Of a stretch of DNA of 64,000 nucleotides, positions 1-7,934 are shown in pieces. The notes under the pieces are model-generated. The model worked only from the letters and a program-made list of their open reading frames with translations, did no database searches and had not been told where the DNA came from. Source of the DNA: Xanthobacteraceae bacterium (GTDB lineage: Bacteria; Pseudomonadota; Alphaproteobacteria; Rhizobiales; Xanthobacteraceae). Within the stretch, counting starts at the first letter, position 1. Every line of letters begins with the position of its first letter. Position numbers and translations under genes: made by a program. The stretch covers positions 26,363 through 90,362 of the forward strand of contig JAQGJU010000099.1 in NCBI GenBank assembly GCA_028290465.1. Direction: 5' to 3'.

Positions 1-594
1 CATATTGGCTGCCGCGGAATAGCCTGTTTGGCTGGTTTGGCTGGTTTGGCTGGTTTGGCTGGCTTGGCTGGCTTGAATGGCTTGCGGCGCAGGCCCGTGC
101 GGAGGCCGTCGACTGACGCCATGGATGTCATTGATCAGCTGGACGTTGTCCGCATCGATCGTGATCGTCGGCGAGACAATGCCCGATAGCAGTGGCGGCA
201 GTTCTGATGCCGGCAGTTCGTGCCGCACCGGAAGGAAGCGGCATTGATCATTAAGCTTGCGAACCAGGCCAGCATCCATCTCCTGATTAACCCAGGGCTT
301 TTTAATTGATCGCGGACTCAGCAGAGCAAGAAAATTAGTGCAGCCACCTATGCCTTCATCGATTTTCTGCCGCAAGCTGTCACCGGCCGAGACGCACCAT
401 TTGTCCCACCACACCTCAATGCCGGCGCGCTCCAACGTTTCAGCGAGCCGGCGGGCGATCTCAACGTCGTCGGATGTATAGCCGAGAAAGACGCGAGGAC
501 GGGCTTCAGTCGCTGGGCTGCCTTGCTCCACTTCACCTCCCAATCGTTTGTTGATCAGTGCTATCGAGATTGCGAGGATCAAGTGATTTCCCAT
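1..594 (-). CDS. TIR-domain protein, partial (C-terminus lies beyond base 1)
   Basis: The reading frame is open from an ATG at 594-592 to the window edge, 198 codons. Residues about 34-125 form a TIR domain: a strand VFLGYTSDD, then VWWDKW (61-66), and WVNQE with Glu105 in the place of the TIR NADase glutamate. Residues 171-192 form a repetitive Ser-Gln-Ala/Thr linker encoded by the 9-bp tandem repeats, and an unknown C-terminal part follows outside the window. TIR domains of bacterial defence proteins cleave NAD+ or make ADP-ribose signals; whether this one does is inferred. It diverges from the adjacent kinase/TIR-TGT/QueC operon, so it may be part of the same defence module or a separate one. 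The start could also be a downstream GTG near 556. Confidence 0.8.
   Translation of the reverse strand, partial: MGNHLILAISIALINKRLGGEVEQGSPATEARPRVFLGYTSDDVEIARRLAETLERAGIEVWWDKWCVSAGDSLRQKIDEGIGGCTNFLALLSPRSIKKPWVNQEMDAGLVRKLNDQCRFLPVRHELPASELPPLLSGIVSPTITIDADNVQLINDIHGVSRRPPHGPAPQAIQASQASQTSQTSQTSQTGYSAAANM
25..75. repeat. 9-bp tandem repeat inside the TIR gene
   Basis: About six units of a 9-bp motif (ggctggttt, drifting to ggctggctt) lie in frame in the TIR gene and encode Ser-Gln-Thr / Ser-Gln-Ala on the minus strand. The unit length keeps the frame, so copy-number change would lengthen or shorten a linker without breaking the protein. Confidence 0.9.
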
Positions 595-841
595 CTATCG
601 AGAACGTGATCATCAAGTAACCTCGCCGCTGCGAATCGGGCTTTATAAAACAACCTGATGGACCCGGACGGTAGCGCATACTGCGCTTGCGCGGCCGGAC
701 CGCTAAAGGCCCGATAAGGCTGAGCTTAGCAGCTATAAGCGCTTCAACTATTTCGGAGAACTACTCGATTCTCCAATAAGTCTAGGATATGGTATCATAT
801 TCCGAGATCCGAATTGGATCAGCGGCGACTGCGGTAGACAC
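595..841. promoter_or_regulatory. Divergent promoter region with two inverted repeats
   Basis: The 247-bp gap between the divergent TIR gene and the defence operon has no credible gene. It contains an inverted repeat ggagaa/ttctcc (755-760 and 769-774) and a perfect 5-4-5 palindrome atatg-gtat-catat (787-800), both within 90 bp of the operon start. They are placed where an operator or core promoter would be. No regulator gene is adjacent, and no clear sigma-70 boxes were identified. Confidence 0.4.
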
Positions 842-1987
842 ATGATTGTTGCTGGCGGCTGCTATAGGGAGCTTTGCGAACATCCCTATTGGAACGAGAC
901 GTTCGGATCGGGCGGAAGAGCGGCAGCAGCGATCGCCTCATACTCGAACGAGGTACGCCTCCAAACCTATTTTCGATCAGCCAATCATTTTGACCTCTAT
1001 ACGTTACAGGTTCATGGCGTCACCGTCGAAGCAGCACCCAGAGATCAGGATATAACCTTCGCGTATCTCCACCCCCTGGGCGAGCCTCACCGTCTTCCGC
1101 AATCCATCGTTATGTGCGACGACATTCGAGCAGCAGGACGTTCTGTACTGCGGTTCGGGTTTGTTGAGGGGGGAGCGATAGTGGACGCTGGACAAGCTGT
1201 CTACGACCCTCAGAGCGCGACACCAGCGCTTTTTAGCGCCAACGGTTCACGCGCCGACCGCCTCGCCATTGTCCTAAATCAGGCGGAGCTCCAGGTGCTC
1301 AGCCGATGCTCAGACATGACCGATGCCGCGCAGCGTCTATTGCGCGATGAACGAGCCGAGGCGATCATCGTCAAGTGCGGCGCAAGAGGGGCCTGGGTTT
1401 ACGAGACGGCGAGCGAGCCGCAGTTCGTCCCCGCTTTCCGCAGCAAGCGCGTATTCAAGATAGGTACAGGCGATGTCTTTAGCGGAATTTTCGCCTATCA
1501 TTGGTGCGAGAGAAGAGAGAACGCTCTTCAAGCTGCCATCGCTGCATCGCAGGCCGCGGCCTTCTATGCCGAAACGAGAAGCTTGAAGATCGCCATCCGC
1601 GACCGCGAACCTGTACGTTCATCGAAGGGGCGGGTTTCTGTCGTTTCATTCGGAGATACTCTTCCAGACCGCTGGCTGCGCGAGGAAGCCCGCTCAGCCC
1701 TGATAGGCATGGGAGCCGAATTGGTGGAGCAGCCATCGAGCCCATTAAATGCTGATGCGGTAATCGACAGTTTTCTGATCTTAGCAGACGGGAATGCGCG
1801 ATCTTCTCTAAAATTCATTCGACAGGCAAGATCGGCCGGCGTGCCTACTGTTGTGTATAAGGAAAAGGGACGACTTCCCACCTCCGAAAGTGCGGAAAGC
1901 TTCTACAGCAACGATTTTTCAACGGCCATTTATAACGCATTGTGGGCGGCGCCGCCGCGACCCGGACAGTACGCCCCCCAAACCTAA
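842..1987 (+). CDS. PfkB-family kinase fused to nucleoside deoxyribosyltransferase-like domain
   Basis: The protein has 381 residues. Residues about 1-255 look like a PfkB/ribokinase-fold protein: the diagnostic KIGTGDVFSGIFAY block lies at 206-219, with GTGD (208-211) holding the catalytic-base Asp211, preceded by the VKCGARGAW strand-turn typical of the family. Residues about 262-375 form a second Rossmann-like domain (W..EAR..L..MGAE, then ILADGNARS) resembling nucleoside 2-deoxyribosyltransferases. Both domains handle sugar-base compounds, so a nucleoside or modified base is a plausible substrate; that is inference. The gene is first in the operon, and its end may overlap the next gene by 46 nt. 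No strong ribosome-binding site precedes the ATG. Confidence 0.75.
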   Translation: MIVAGGCYRELCEHPYWNETFGSGGRAAAAIASYSNEVRLQTYFRSANHFDLYTLQVHGVTVEAAPRDQDITFAYLHPLGEPHRLPQSIVMCDDIRAAGRSVLRFGFVEGGAIVDAGQAVYDPQSATPALFSANGSRADRLAIVLNQAELQVLSRCSDMTDAAQRLLRDERAEAIIVKCGARGAWVYETASEPQFVPAFRSKRVFKIGTGDVFSGIFAYHWCERRENALQAAIAASQAAAFYAETRSLKIAIRDREPVRSSKGRVSVVSFGDTLPDRWLREEARSALIGMGAELVEQPSSPLNADAVIDSFLILADGNARSSLKFIRQARSAGVPTVVYKEKGRLPTSESAESFYSNDFSTAIYNALWAAPPRPGQYAPQT

Positions 1988-2001
1988 TCGCTGAGGACCC
2001 A

Positions 2002-3420
2002 TTGGCCGACGTCTGTATCTTGTACGCAAGAAATGATGCCCGAAAGCAAGCAAAGAAACTTGCTGAGCTTATAGGGCTGCGTTGGTCTGTCTGGTGGGAT
2101 GCAAAGATCGACGTGGGCGACTACCGACGCGAAATTCGCAAGCAACTTTCCCTCGCTGGCTGCGTAGTTCCAATTTGGTCAGCGTCAGCAGAATTTAGTG
2201 AAGTACTGCACGATGAGCTTAACATTGCGGCTAAACAAGGCACGCCGATTGTTCCAGTACGAATTCACGAAGTAACTGCTCCGCTGGGCTTCGGTACCCG
2301 GCAGATGACGGATGCGATCGGATGGACAGGTGAGACCTCTTCGCCAGACGTGCTTGAGCATGTGGACCGAATTGCACGAACCTTGGAGGCACGCAAAACT
2401 GAGGTCGTGCGGCAGCCCGCCTTAGCGCTCGGGACCGGCCTTGCGCTTCCTTCGCTGTTTTTCTCAGTCTCATCTTTTGAAACGCGCATATCACCGGGTT
2501 CGGCGGTCGATGCCTTGAACCTTTTTGGTGCTCGGACGGTTCTGATTTCCGCCTATGATTTCGATCGAGACCGCGCTCCACCTCGAGGGCTTCTGCCCGC
2601 CGTTAGGGAGATGCGCTCTCGCGGCACGACTGTATTGTTGGATTCGGGAAATTATGAAAAAGCGAGACGGACCGACCATAAGTGGACGCTAAAGAAGTAT
2701 CACGAGATGCTGGAGCGTGTGCCCCATGACGCCGCATTTTGCTTCGATGACGTCGCTCCTCCTAAGAATCCCACCCAGGCAATAAGCGAGGTACTAAAGG
2801 CGACAGCGCGAGATCAAAGAAGAACCAAGCAGCCGATCATTCCCGTAGTCCATCTTGCGCGTGACCGCTCTGGCAATTACAAAAGCGATATGGCGCCCGA
2901 GATGATGAAACAGGTCGCGAAAGAAGCTAGACCCGTTCTGCTTGCAATTCCCGAGCGCGAGCTGGGATCAGGAATCTTCGAGCGCGTGGCAACCATGCAA
3001 AAAATTCGGAAGGCCCTGAACGGCCTATACTACTACCAGCCGGTGCATATTCTAGGCACTGGCAATCCTGCCAGTATCGCACTCCTCGCAGCGGCGGGAG
3101 CTGATACATTCGACGGATTGGAGTGGTGTCGATACGTAGCAGACGGCGAGACAAAGACGCTTCATCATTTTCAGCTGTATGAATTATTCAAATGGCAGGA
3201 CTCCTTGGCTTCCTCACCTGTTACGCGGGAAGCACTAATTGATCCCGATGCACGTTATGCAGCTCGCACAGTATTTCATAATCTCGACTTTTATACTCGC
3301 TGGATCGACGAGTTGCGACTTGCCCTGCGCGATGACAAGAGATTGGTAGAATTTATGACGGGGCTTCTTCCGAAGAACACGATGCCGCTCGCACGGCAGG
3401 CGCTTCCGGGGGTACTGTAA
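2002..3420 (+). CDS. TIR domain fused to tRNA-guanine transglycosylase-like domain
   Basis: From the TTG at 2002, which has GAGGA five bases upstream, the protein has 472 residues and the TIR strand starts at once. An ATG at 1942 would add 20 residues overlapping the kinase gene. Residues 3-90 are a TIR_2-like domain (SVWWD at 29-33, Glu72 in the candidate catalytic position). Residues about 150-470 resemble TGT/DpdA enzymes: LDSGNY (213-218) matches the LDSGGFQ site, and GTGNP plus DTFDGLEWCR (368-377) matches the nucleophile region with Asp371. The CxCxxC zinc motif of housekeeping TGT is absent. TGT enzymes exchange guanine for a deazaguanine base. The stop overlaps the next start (TAATG), which implies coupling. 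A role in immunity is inferred from neighbours. Confidence 0.8.
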   Translation: MADVCILYARNDARKQAKKLAELIGLRWSVWWDAKIDVGDYRREIRKQLSLAGCVVPIWSASAEFSEVLHDELNIAAKQGTPIVPVRIHEVTAPLGFGTRQMTDAIGWTGETSSPDVLEHVDRIARTLEARKTEVVRQPALALGTGLALPSLFFSVSSFETRISPGSAVDALNLFGARTVLISAYDFDRDRAPPRGLLPAVREMRSRGTTVLLDSGNYEKARRTDHKWTLKKYHEMLERVPHDAAFCFDDVAPPKNPTQAISEVLKATARDQRRTKQPIIPVVHLARDRSGNYKSDMAPEMMKQVAKEARPVLLAIPERELGSGIFERVATMQKIRKALNGLYYYQPVHILGTGNPASIALLAAAGADTFDGLEWCRYVADGETKTLHHFQLYELFKWQDSLASSPVTREALIDPDARYAARTVFHNLDFYTRWIDELRLALRDDKRLVEFMTGLLPKNTMPLARQALPGVL

Positions 3421-4133
3421 TGGAGCCCACGTTTGATCGCATACAAGCAGCGGTCGCAGCTATTTATCCGGAGATTGAAAAGGCCGCGATGGCAAGTCCG
3501 GCACAGCTTTGCGAGGAGGAGCTTTGGCATGAGCTGGCGTGCTGTATTTTAAGCAGCCAGGTGCCGTATCCATTGGCCCAAGCGGCCGCGGACCGCATCA
3601 GGGGCCATCGAGTCTTGGTGCCGCTTCACGAATTCGAGCCTGGAGGTTGCGAACGTGCGCTCCAATCGCTTTTGCGCGGCACGTTCTTCGTAGAAGGTCG
3701 AGAGCGACGCTATAGGTTTCCAAACTCTAAAGCGCGGCAGATATCCGGAACCAGATTGAACGTCTTGCAGAGTTTCGGCACGCTTACAGCGGCACTGTTG
3801 GAATTCGACAATGCCGAAACCGCGAGAAAGTGGTTTGTGAAGAACGCCCCAGGATTAGGGCCCAAGCAGGCCAGCATGTTTCTCCGTAACTGTCGCGGAG
3901 CTTATGATCTGGCCATAATTGACCGGCACGTCCTGACTTACATGCACATTGCAGGCCTTCGACCAAGTGGCACGCTCGTGCCGGCAAGATATGCTGGATA
4001 TCTGGAGTACGAGCTGATTCTGAGATCCCACTCTCACGCCAAAGGATATATGCTCGGTTTGTTTGATTACGCAGTGTGGATCGTGATGCGCGTTGTCGCT
4101 CGGCAGAAAGTCGTTGAAGGTCATAGGACATGA
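3420..4133 (+). CDS. HhH-GPD N-glycosylase/DNA lyase-like protein (OGG-like, Cap11-type)
   Basis: The protein has 237 residues. LWHELACCILSSQVPY (35-50) matches the substrate-pocket helix of OGG-type glycosylases. The helix-hairpin-helix APGLGPKQAS (143-152) carries the candidate Schiff-base Lys149, and AIIDRHV (165-171) supplies the catalytic Asp168. The family excises damaged or modified bases and can cleave the abasic strand. It overlaps both neighbours by 1-4 nt (TAATG at its start, ATGA at its end), so it is part of one coupled operon with the TGT-like and QueC-like genes. This trio is the accessory set known from type IV CBASS. The actual substrate is not visible from sequence. Confidence 0.8.
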   Translation: MEPTFDRIQAAVAAIYPEIEKAAMASPAQLCEEELWHELACCILSSQVPYPLAQAAADRIRGHRVLVPLHEFEPGGCERALQSLLRGTFFVEGRERRYRFPNSKARQISGTRLNVLQSFGTLTAALLEFDNAETARKWFVKNAPGLGPKQASMFLRNCRGAYDLAIIDRHVLTYMHIAGLRPSGTLVPARYAGYLEYELILRSHSHAKGYMLGLFDYAVWIVMRVVARQKVVEGHRT

Positions 4134-4717
4134 GTATTGTTACTCTTGTTTCGGGAGGGCTTGACTCGACCCTCGTCGCGCTCCTCGCAAAGGAAACGGG
4201 TAACATTCAATACCCGCTCTTCATAGATTATGGTCAGCGCGCAACACAGCGGGAGCTTGAAGCGTGCCAGCGAGCAATGACACTCCTAGAGTTGCCGGCT
4301 CCGCACATTGCAGAATTGAGCGGGTTTGGACGCTTAATAAAGTCGGGTCTAACGGACCGCAGCCTCCGCGTCAGAGAAGATGCCTACACGCCGGGACGTA
4401 ATATGCTGTTCCTATTAACGGCCGCAGCCTACGCTGAACGGGTTGGCGCGGATGCAGTAGCCATCGGCTTACTCCATGATGAGGCGGCCATATTTGATGA
4501 CCAAACGTCGGAATTTCTAGCTGCGGCAGCAGAGTTGTTGCGGATGGCGGTGGGCCAACCACTTAACATTATTGCGCCGTTGAAGGGGTTCCACAAGAAG
4601 GACGTTGTCGAACTGGCGAAGCAGAAGAATCTGACCGGCACATACTCGTGTCATCTGGGCGAGAATGTTCCTTGCGGTCAATGCATCGCGTGTCTCGAAT
4701 ATCGATTCGGAGATTAA
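4130..4717 (+). CDS. QueC-like 7-deazaguanine synthase (Cap9-type)
   Basis: The protein has 195 residues, slightly shorter than housekeeping QueC (about 220-230). It has the N-type ATP pyrophosphatase loop SGGLDS (8-13), the TPGRNMLFL block (88-95) and four zinc cysteines, Cys174, 182, 185 and 188 (CHLGENVPCGQCIAC). QueC converts 7-carboxy-7-deazaguanine to preQ0 using ATP and ammonia. Queuosine housekeeping genes (queD, queE, folE) are not nearby, and the partners are TIR, TGT-like and OGG-like proteins, so an immune role as in type IV CBASS Cap9 is more likely than tRNA queuosine synthesis. The ATG overlaps the upstream stop (ATGA). Confidence 0.85.
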   Translation: MSIVTLVSGGLDSTLVALLAKETGNIQYPLFIDYGQRATQRELEACQRAMTLLELPAPHIAELSGFGRLIKSGLTDRSLRVREDAYTPGRNMLFLLTAAAYAERVGADAVAIGLLHDEAAIFDDQTSEFLAAAAELLRMAVGQPLNIIAPLKGFHKKDVVELAKQKNLTGTYSCHLGENVPCGQCIACLEYRFGD

Positions 4718-4721
4718 CCTC

Positions 4722-5195
4722 ATGGGTGGAAACAGCGGCGGTGGTGGCGTTAGTCGCAATACTCTTGGGAATCTCAGGAATCTGGAGGAGAAGGCCAAAC
4801 AGGCTCTCGATCCTAATAGAAAAAATGTCTTCATTAGCTTTGCGTATGAAGACCTCGACGAAGTCAATTTGCTGAGGGGCCAAGCCAAGAACGATCGGCT
4901 CGATCTTGAATTCAACGACCGTTCCGTCCAGGAGCCGTACGAAAGCGAACGGGCGGACTACATCAGAAGTCGGCTCGCCGATCGTATCAAGCAGGCCTCT
5001 ACAACGGTAGTCTACCTGACCGATGACGCGGTCTCCAGCCGTTGGGTGAAGTGGGAGGTTGAGAAAAGTCTCGAGCTGGGTAAGCGTGTAATTGCCACGC
5101 ATTCGAAAAGAGGAGCCCCGCAGGTCGTCCCAGACTGGATAACAAAGAACAACATCAAGATCGTCGCTTGGAACAGGCTCGCCGACGAGCTGTGA
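4722..5195 (+). CDS. ThsB-like TIR protein with glycine-rich N-terminus
   Basis: The ATG at 4722 has GGAG nine bases upstream and gives 157 residues; an in-frame ATG at 4665 would lie inside queC and is unlikely. The N-terminus is MGGNSGGGGVSRN, flexible and starting Gly-Gly. Residues 34-125 are a MTH538/DUF1863-type TIR fold: VFISFAYED (36-44), EFNDRSVQEPY (63-73), and SRWVKWEVE (106-114) with Glu112 in the usual catalytic position. This is the type seen in Thoeris ThsB, which senses phage and makes a cyclic ADP-ribose signal. The gene ends the operon, and no ThsA effector follows. A role as sensor/signal synthase replacing a CD-NTase is inferred. Confidence 0.8.
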   Translation: MGGNSGGGGVSRNTLGNLRNLEEKAKQALDPNRKNVFISFAYEDLDEVNLLRGQAKNDRLDLEFNDRSVQEPYESERADYIRSRLADRIKQASTTVVYLTDDAVSSRWVKWEVEKSLELGKRVIATHSKRGAPQVVPDWITKNNIKIVAWNRLADEL

Positions 5196-5424
5196 AGTGT
5201 CGCATCCGTATGACGGGAGGGAAAGATATAGGTAGAGTTAAATTGGATTCCGGAGTGCTAGTCGATAAGTTGAAGGCTTGCTCGCACGTGACGAGTGCTG
5301 CCCACGCATATTCCTTAATGACGGTCTTGTTCATATCGAAATTCTATTACTGATAAGGCGATTTCTGCCGCCGCTCCCCTCCGTCGAGCCTGTAACTGCT
5401 CCCGCGGCTTGGTTGCTGCGCACT
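5196..5424. other. Gap between defence operon and converging satellite genes
   Basis: 229 bp between convergent genes. I see no credible gene, tRNA or strong hairpin here. Confidence 0.5.
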
Positions 5425-7446
5425 CTACCATCGGGGTTCCTCATGGCCGCAGACCTGCCAAACCGCACCATGCGCTCTATCGTTTGAAACCTGTTCGATC
5501 CATCGCCCGCCGACAACGGTTTTTGAGAACCGCAGCAGATATCGTCCAAATCTCTTCGGTGAGAAAATTCCACCACGGCTGACGAAGTTCTCCAGCACCT
5601 CACGCAACGATTGATCCATCGCGATCCTGTTCCCGATTTCCCTGGACGTGAACGGGCCTTTCGGCATGGCCGCGATGATTTCCGCAAGTTCAATTTTCTC
5701 CGGGTCGTCGGCTCGCATAGCGTCTATATTCCCCCGGCAGTCGCCCATTCCGAGCCACATCAAGGCCGATCGCACAGTGTCAGACCAATCCTCAAAAGAC
5801 CCCATAGGAGATGCCTGACTCGGAGCGCCGGCACACAGATAAGCCCGGACGATGGTCAATGCGGCGGCGACGAGTTCGGCACGCATCCCCAATGCGAGAC
5901 CGGTCGCATTATGGTCAAAGCGGCGTTCGTCAGGCCGTTCGCACTTAGCATCGAGCCGAATACGAACGGCGCGGCGGTTCAAGTCGCCGTGGATCGACAG
6001 ATTGTTCCCGGTAGCGCAAATGAGTGCGGTGGAAGGAATGCGGACGTTCTTGGATGCGCCGAGAACGCGGACCTGAACTTCCTCCTGGGTGAGAAGCTGG
6101 CAAAGCTGATCGCTGCGGAGAATGTGCGTTATGTTGTCGATGCTGATGATCTGATCGCCGGCAAGCGCCGAAGCGCCAATCCGCTTTTCAAGTTCGGCCT
6201 CGTCCTGTGTTGGCGTGACGACTGCCGCCTTGCGGCCCGTCGCCATGATGGCGGCGATATCAACCAGAAGGCTTTTCCCGGTTCCAGCCGCAGGCGCGGT
6301 GATTGTGAACATGGGGACGGTCCGGAGGCTGGGCCGCATGACGCTGGTGATGAGCAGCGCGATAGCGGCAGACCGGTCGGCATTTTCGACGAAGGGGAAT
6401 GCATCAATCGGCTTTGCCAGCTTGTCCAGGGCATTCAATGCATCCCGTTTAGACGGACTGTCTGGCACCTGCCGCCAGGCGCGGTCGCCGACCAGAAGGA
6501 GGCCGGTGGCCGCATCGTAACCCGGCGCGCTGAGAACCGTTCCGTCGTGTCTTAGCGTCGGCGCGCTGATGACGGCCCGTAGGCGAGGTACGTTGTCCCA
6601 GCCGTGCCCCTTGTTGGCCAAGATCATACGCGCGATCTCGGCAGGGCAGTCACACGGCACAAACTTGTCTGCGCGACCGTCCCATTTCACAAATCTACGG
6701 TTGCGAGTGAGCGTTTCGACCAAGGCGACATCGGACAGGGTTGCGATAACGACCGCTCCATCTGGGCGATCGACGTTTTCGCCTTGCTTTGCAACGGTAA
6801 GAGTTCTTGCGGGCATACGATACGTGACTGCCCGCACAAGGTCATCACCGCGAGCGTAGATGCCAAGCGAAGCGTCGGAAAGAACAGCTATCGCATGGTC
6901 CACGGCTTCGTGAATCTCTCCCTTGACGACGTAGATCGGCTTGCTTGCAAGCCTGTCGCTGCCATCAGGAGCGACTGCCGACGCAACAGGGCCGGCAGGG
7001 GGTGGGGCTTTCTCTGCGGATGGCGTCAGCGGTTTCGTCTGTGACCAAGGCTTAATGATCGAACGCATAAACTGATCGATTCGAGACTTGTCCCACCCTT
7101 CGTTGACCGCGTCGGCAGCACTCCACCCGCTCGGCACGTCATCGCGCATCACATCCATCACGCGGACTGTCGCACCGATCCCGCGCAGAGCAGTCTCTAT
7201 GTCTTCTGCCATCGCCATTTGCGATGCGCTGGCATCCGGCCAAATGATCACGTTCTTGTTCGAGAGTGGCGACCAGTCAGTGTGCCTTACGCCCTGCGTT
7301 CCACCATCCCAAGCGACAACGACGCGACCAGTTGCTGCGAATAACTTATCGCGGCACTTTTCGTCCCTGACGATGATTACCTGCCGGGCATCGCCTATCG
7401 TGTCCAAGCCCACAAGGGAAGGCATCTCAATTGTATCGCAGAACAC
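5425..7446 (-). CDS. Phage/satellite TOPRIM-AAA helicase-like replication protein
   Basis: The protein has 673 residues from a GTG at 7446. Residues about 10-115 are a TOPRIM-like domain of the kind fused to primases of alphaproteobacterial phages and integrative elements. Its acidic residues are altered: the usual VEGEK glutamate is Arg (IVRDEK, 25-30) and the DxD motif reads DAS (71-73). Residues about 375-480 are an AAA/helicase domain with Walker A APAAGTGKS (384-392) and an IISIDN Walker B. The N-terminal zinc/primase part common in relatives is missing. The gene sits 9 nt after a small hypothetical gene in the same direction. Its presence with AlpA and integrase marks this as an integrative element. 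Confidence 0.75.
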   Translation of the reverse strand: MFCDTIEMPSLVGLDTIGDARQVIIVRDEKCRDKLFAATGRVVVAWDGGTQGVRHTDWSPLSNKNVIIWPDASASQMAMAEDIETALRGIGATVRVMDVMRDDVPSGWSAADAVNEGWDKSRIDQFMRSIIKPWSQTKPLTPSAEKAPPPAGPVASAVAPDGSDRLASKPIYVVKGEIHEAVDHAIAVLSDASLGIYARGDDLVRAVTYRMPARTLTVAKQGENVDRPDGAVVIATLSDVALVETLTRNRRFVKWDGRADKFVPCDCPAEIARMILANKGHGWDNVPRLRAVISAPTLRHDGTVLSAPGYDAATGLLLVGDRAWRQVPDSPSKRDALNALDKLAKPIDAFPFVENADRSAAIALLITSVMRPSLRTVPMFTITAPAAGTGKSLLVDIAAIMATGRKAAVVTPTQDEAELEKRIGASALAGDQIISIDNITHILRSDQLCQLLTQEEVQVRVLGASKNVRIPSTALICATGNNLSIHGDLNRRAVRIRLDAKCERPDERRFDHNATGLALGMRAELVAAALTIVRAYLCAGAPSQASPMGSFEDWSDTVRSALMWLGMGDCRGNIDAMRADDPEKIELAEIIAAMPKGPFTSREIGNRIAMDQSLREVLENFVSRGGIFSPKRFGRYLLRFSKTVVGGRWIEQVSNDRAHGAVWQVCGHEEPRW

Positions 7447-7455
7447 GGGGTTTGC

Positions 7456-7842
7456 TCAGATGTCGTCATCGTCGGTGGAGCCGAGGTGTTTGTGCTCAAG
7501 CTTTGCGACGTAGTCGCGAAGCCGGAACACCCACCCGGCCCATACCTCGACCTCACAGCGCCCGAATACGCCACTCCCTGGGCGGCAATGGTCATCATAG
7601 AACATCGGTCGAATATCGGTGACCGGTAACGGGCCCTCGAAAACGCGGCGAGCGAGACGGAAGTCAACCTTGCGTAACTCACTGTATTTCTTGATTAGAT
7701 TTCCGCGCTCATCGTCATTGAGCACGTCCATGCACATCAGAAGATGAACTCGTTTCGCGATCGCTTCGGCTTCTGGATGATCGAGCGCCAGGCGAATCTT
7801 GCTGCGTTCGCGCGACTTCGGCTCAGGCTGAATTGCTGGCAT
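7456..7842 (-). CDS. Hypothetical protein, satellite operon
   Basis: 128 residues, charged, with no motif I recognise; the C-terminus ends in a run of acidic residues (DDDDI). The upstream AlpA gene and the downstream helicase gene share its strand with short gaps, so it is probably an element replication or control gene. Function unknown. Confidence 0.55.
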   Translation of the reverse strand: MPAIQPEPKSRERSKIRLALDHPEAEAIAKRVHLLMCMDVLNDDERGNLIKKYSELRKVDFRLARRVFEGPLPVTDIRPMFYDDHCRPGSGVFGRCEVEVWAGWVFRLRDYVAKLEHKHLGSTDDDDI

Positions 7843-7934
7843 GTAAGTACTCTCAGATGATTCGAAGAACTATGTTGCTAAATTCGCAACTGCTAAGGAG
7901 CGATTTGGAAAACCAGCCCCCCCGGCATGACCGA

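Noticed and set aside
25..75. Short regular repeats that might be a CRISPR array
   Set aside because: The 9-bp units have no spacers and are in frame within the TIR gene.
4130..4717. Housekeeping queuosine biosynthesis gene
   Set aside because: No other queuosine gene is nearby, the protein is short, and it is embedded in a defence-type operon on a mobile element.
842..5195. A Qat-type defence system because of the QueC-like gene
   Set aside because: Qat also needs a QatA ATPase, QatB and a TatD-like nuclease; none is here, and TGT, OGG and TIR genes are present instead.
842..5195. A hidden CD-NTase in the operon
   Set aside because: All frames between the five genes were considered; none has the GSx(n)DxD nucleotidyltransferase pattern, and gene spacing leaves no room.
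5611..6555. 314-residue plus-strand open frame
   Set aside because: It is antisense to the TOPRIM-AAA gene, which has clear Walker motifs.
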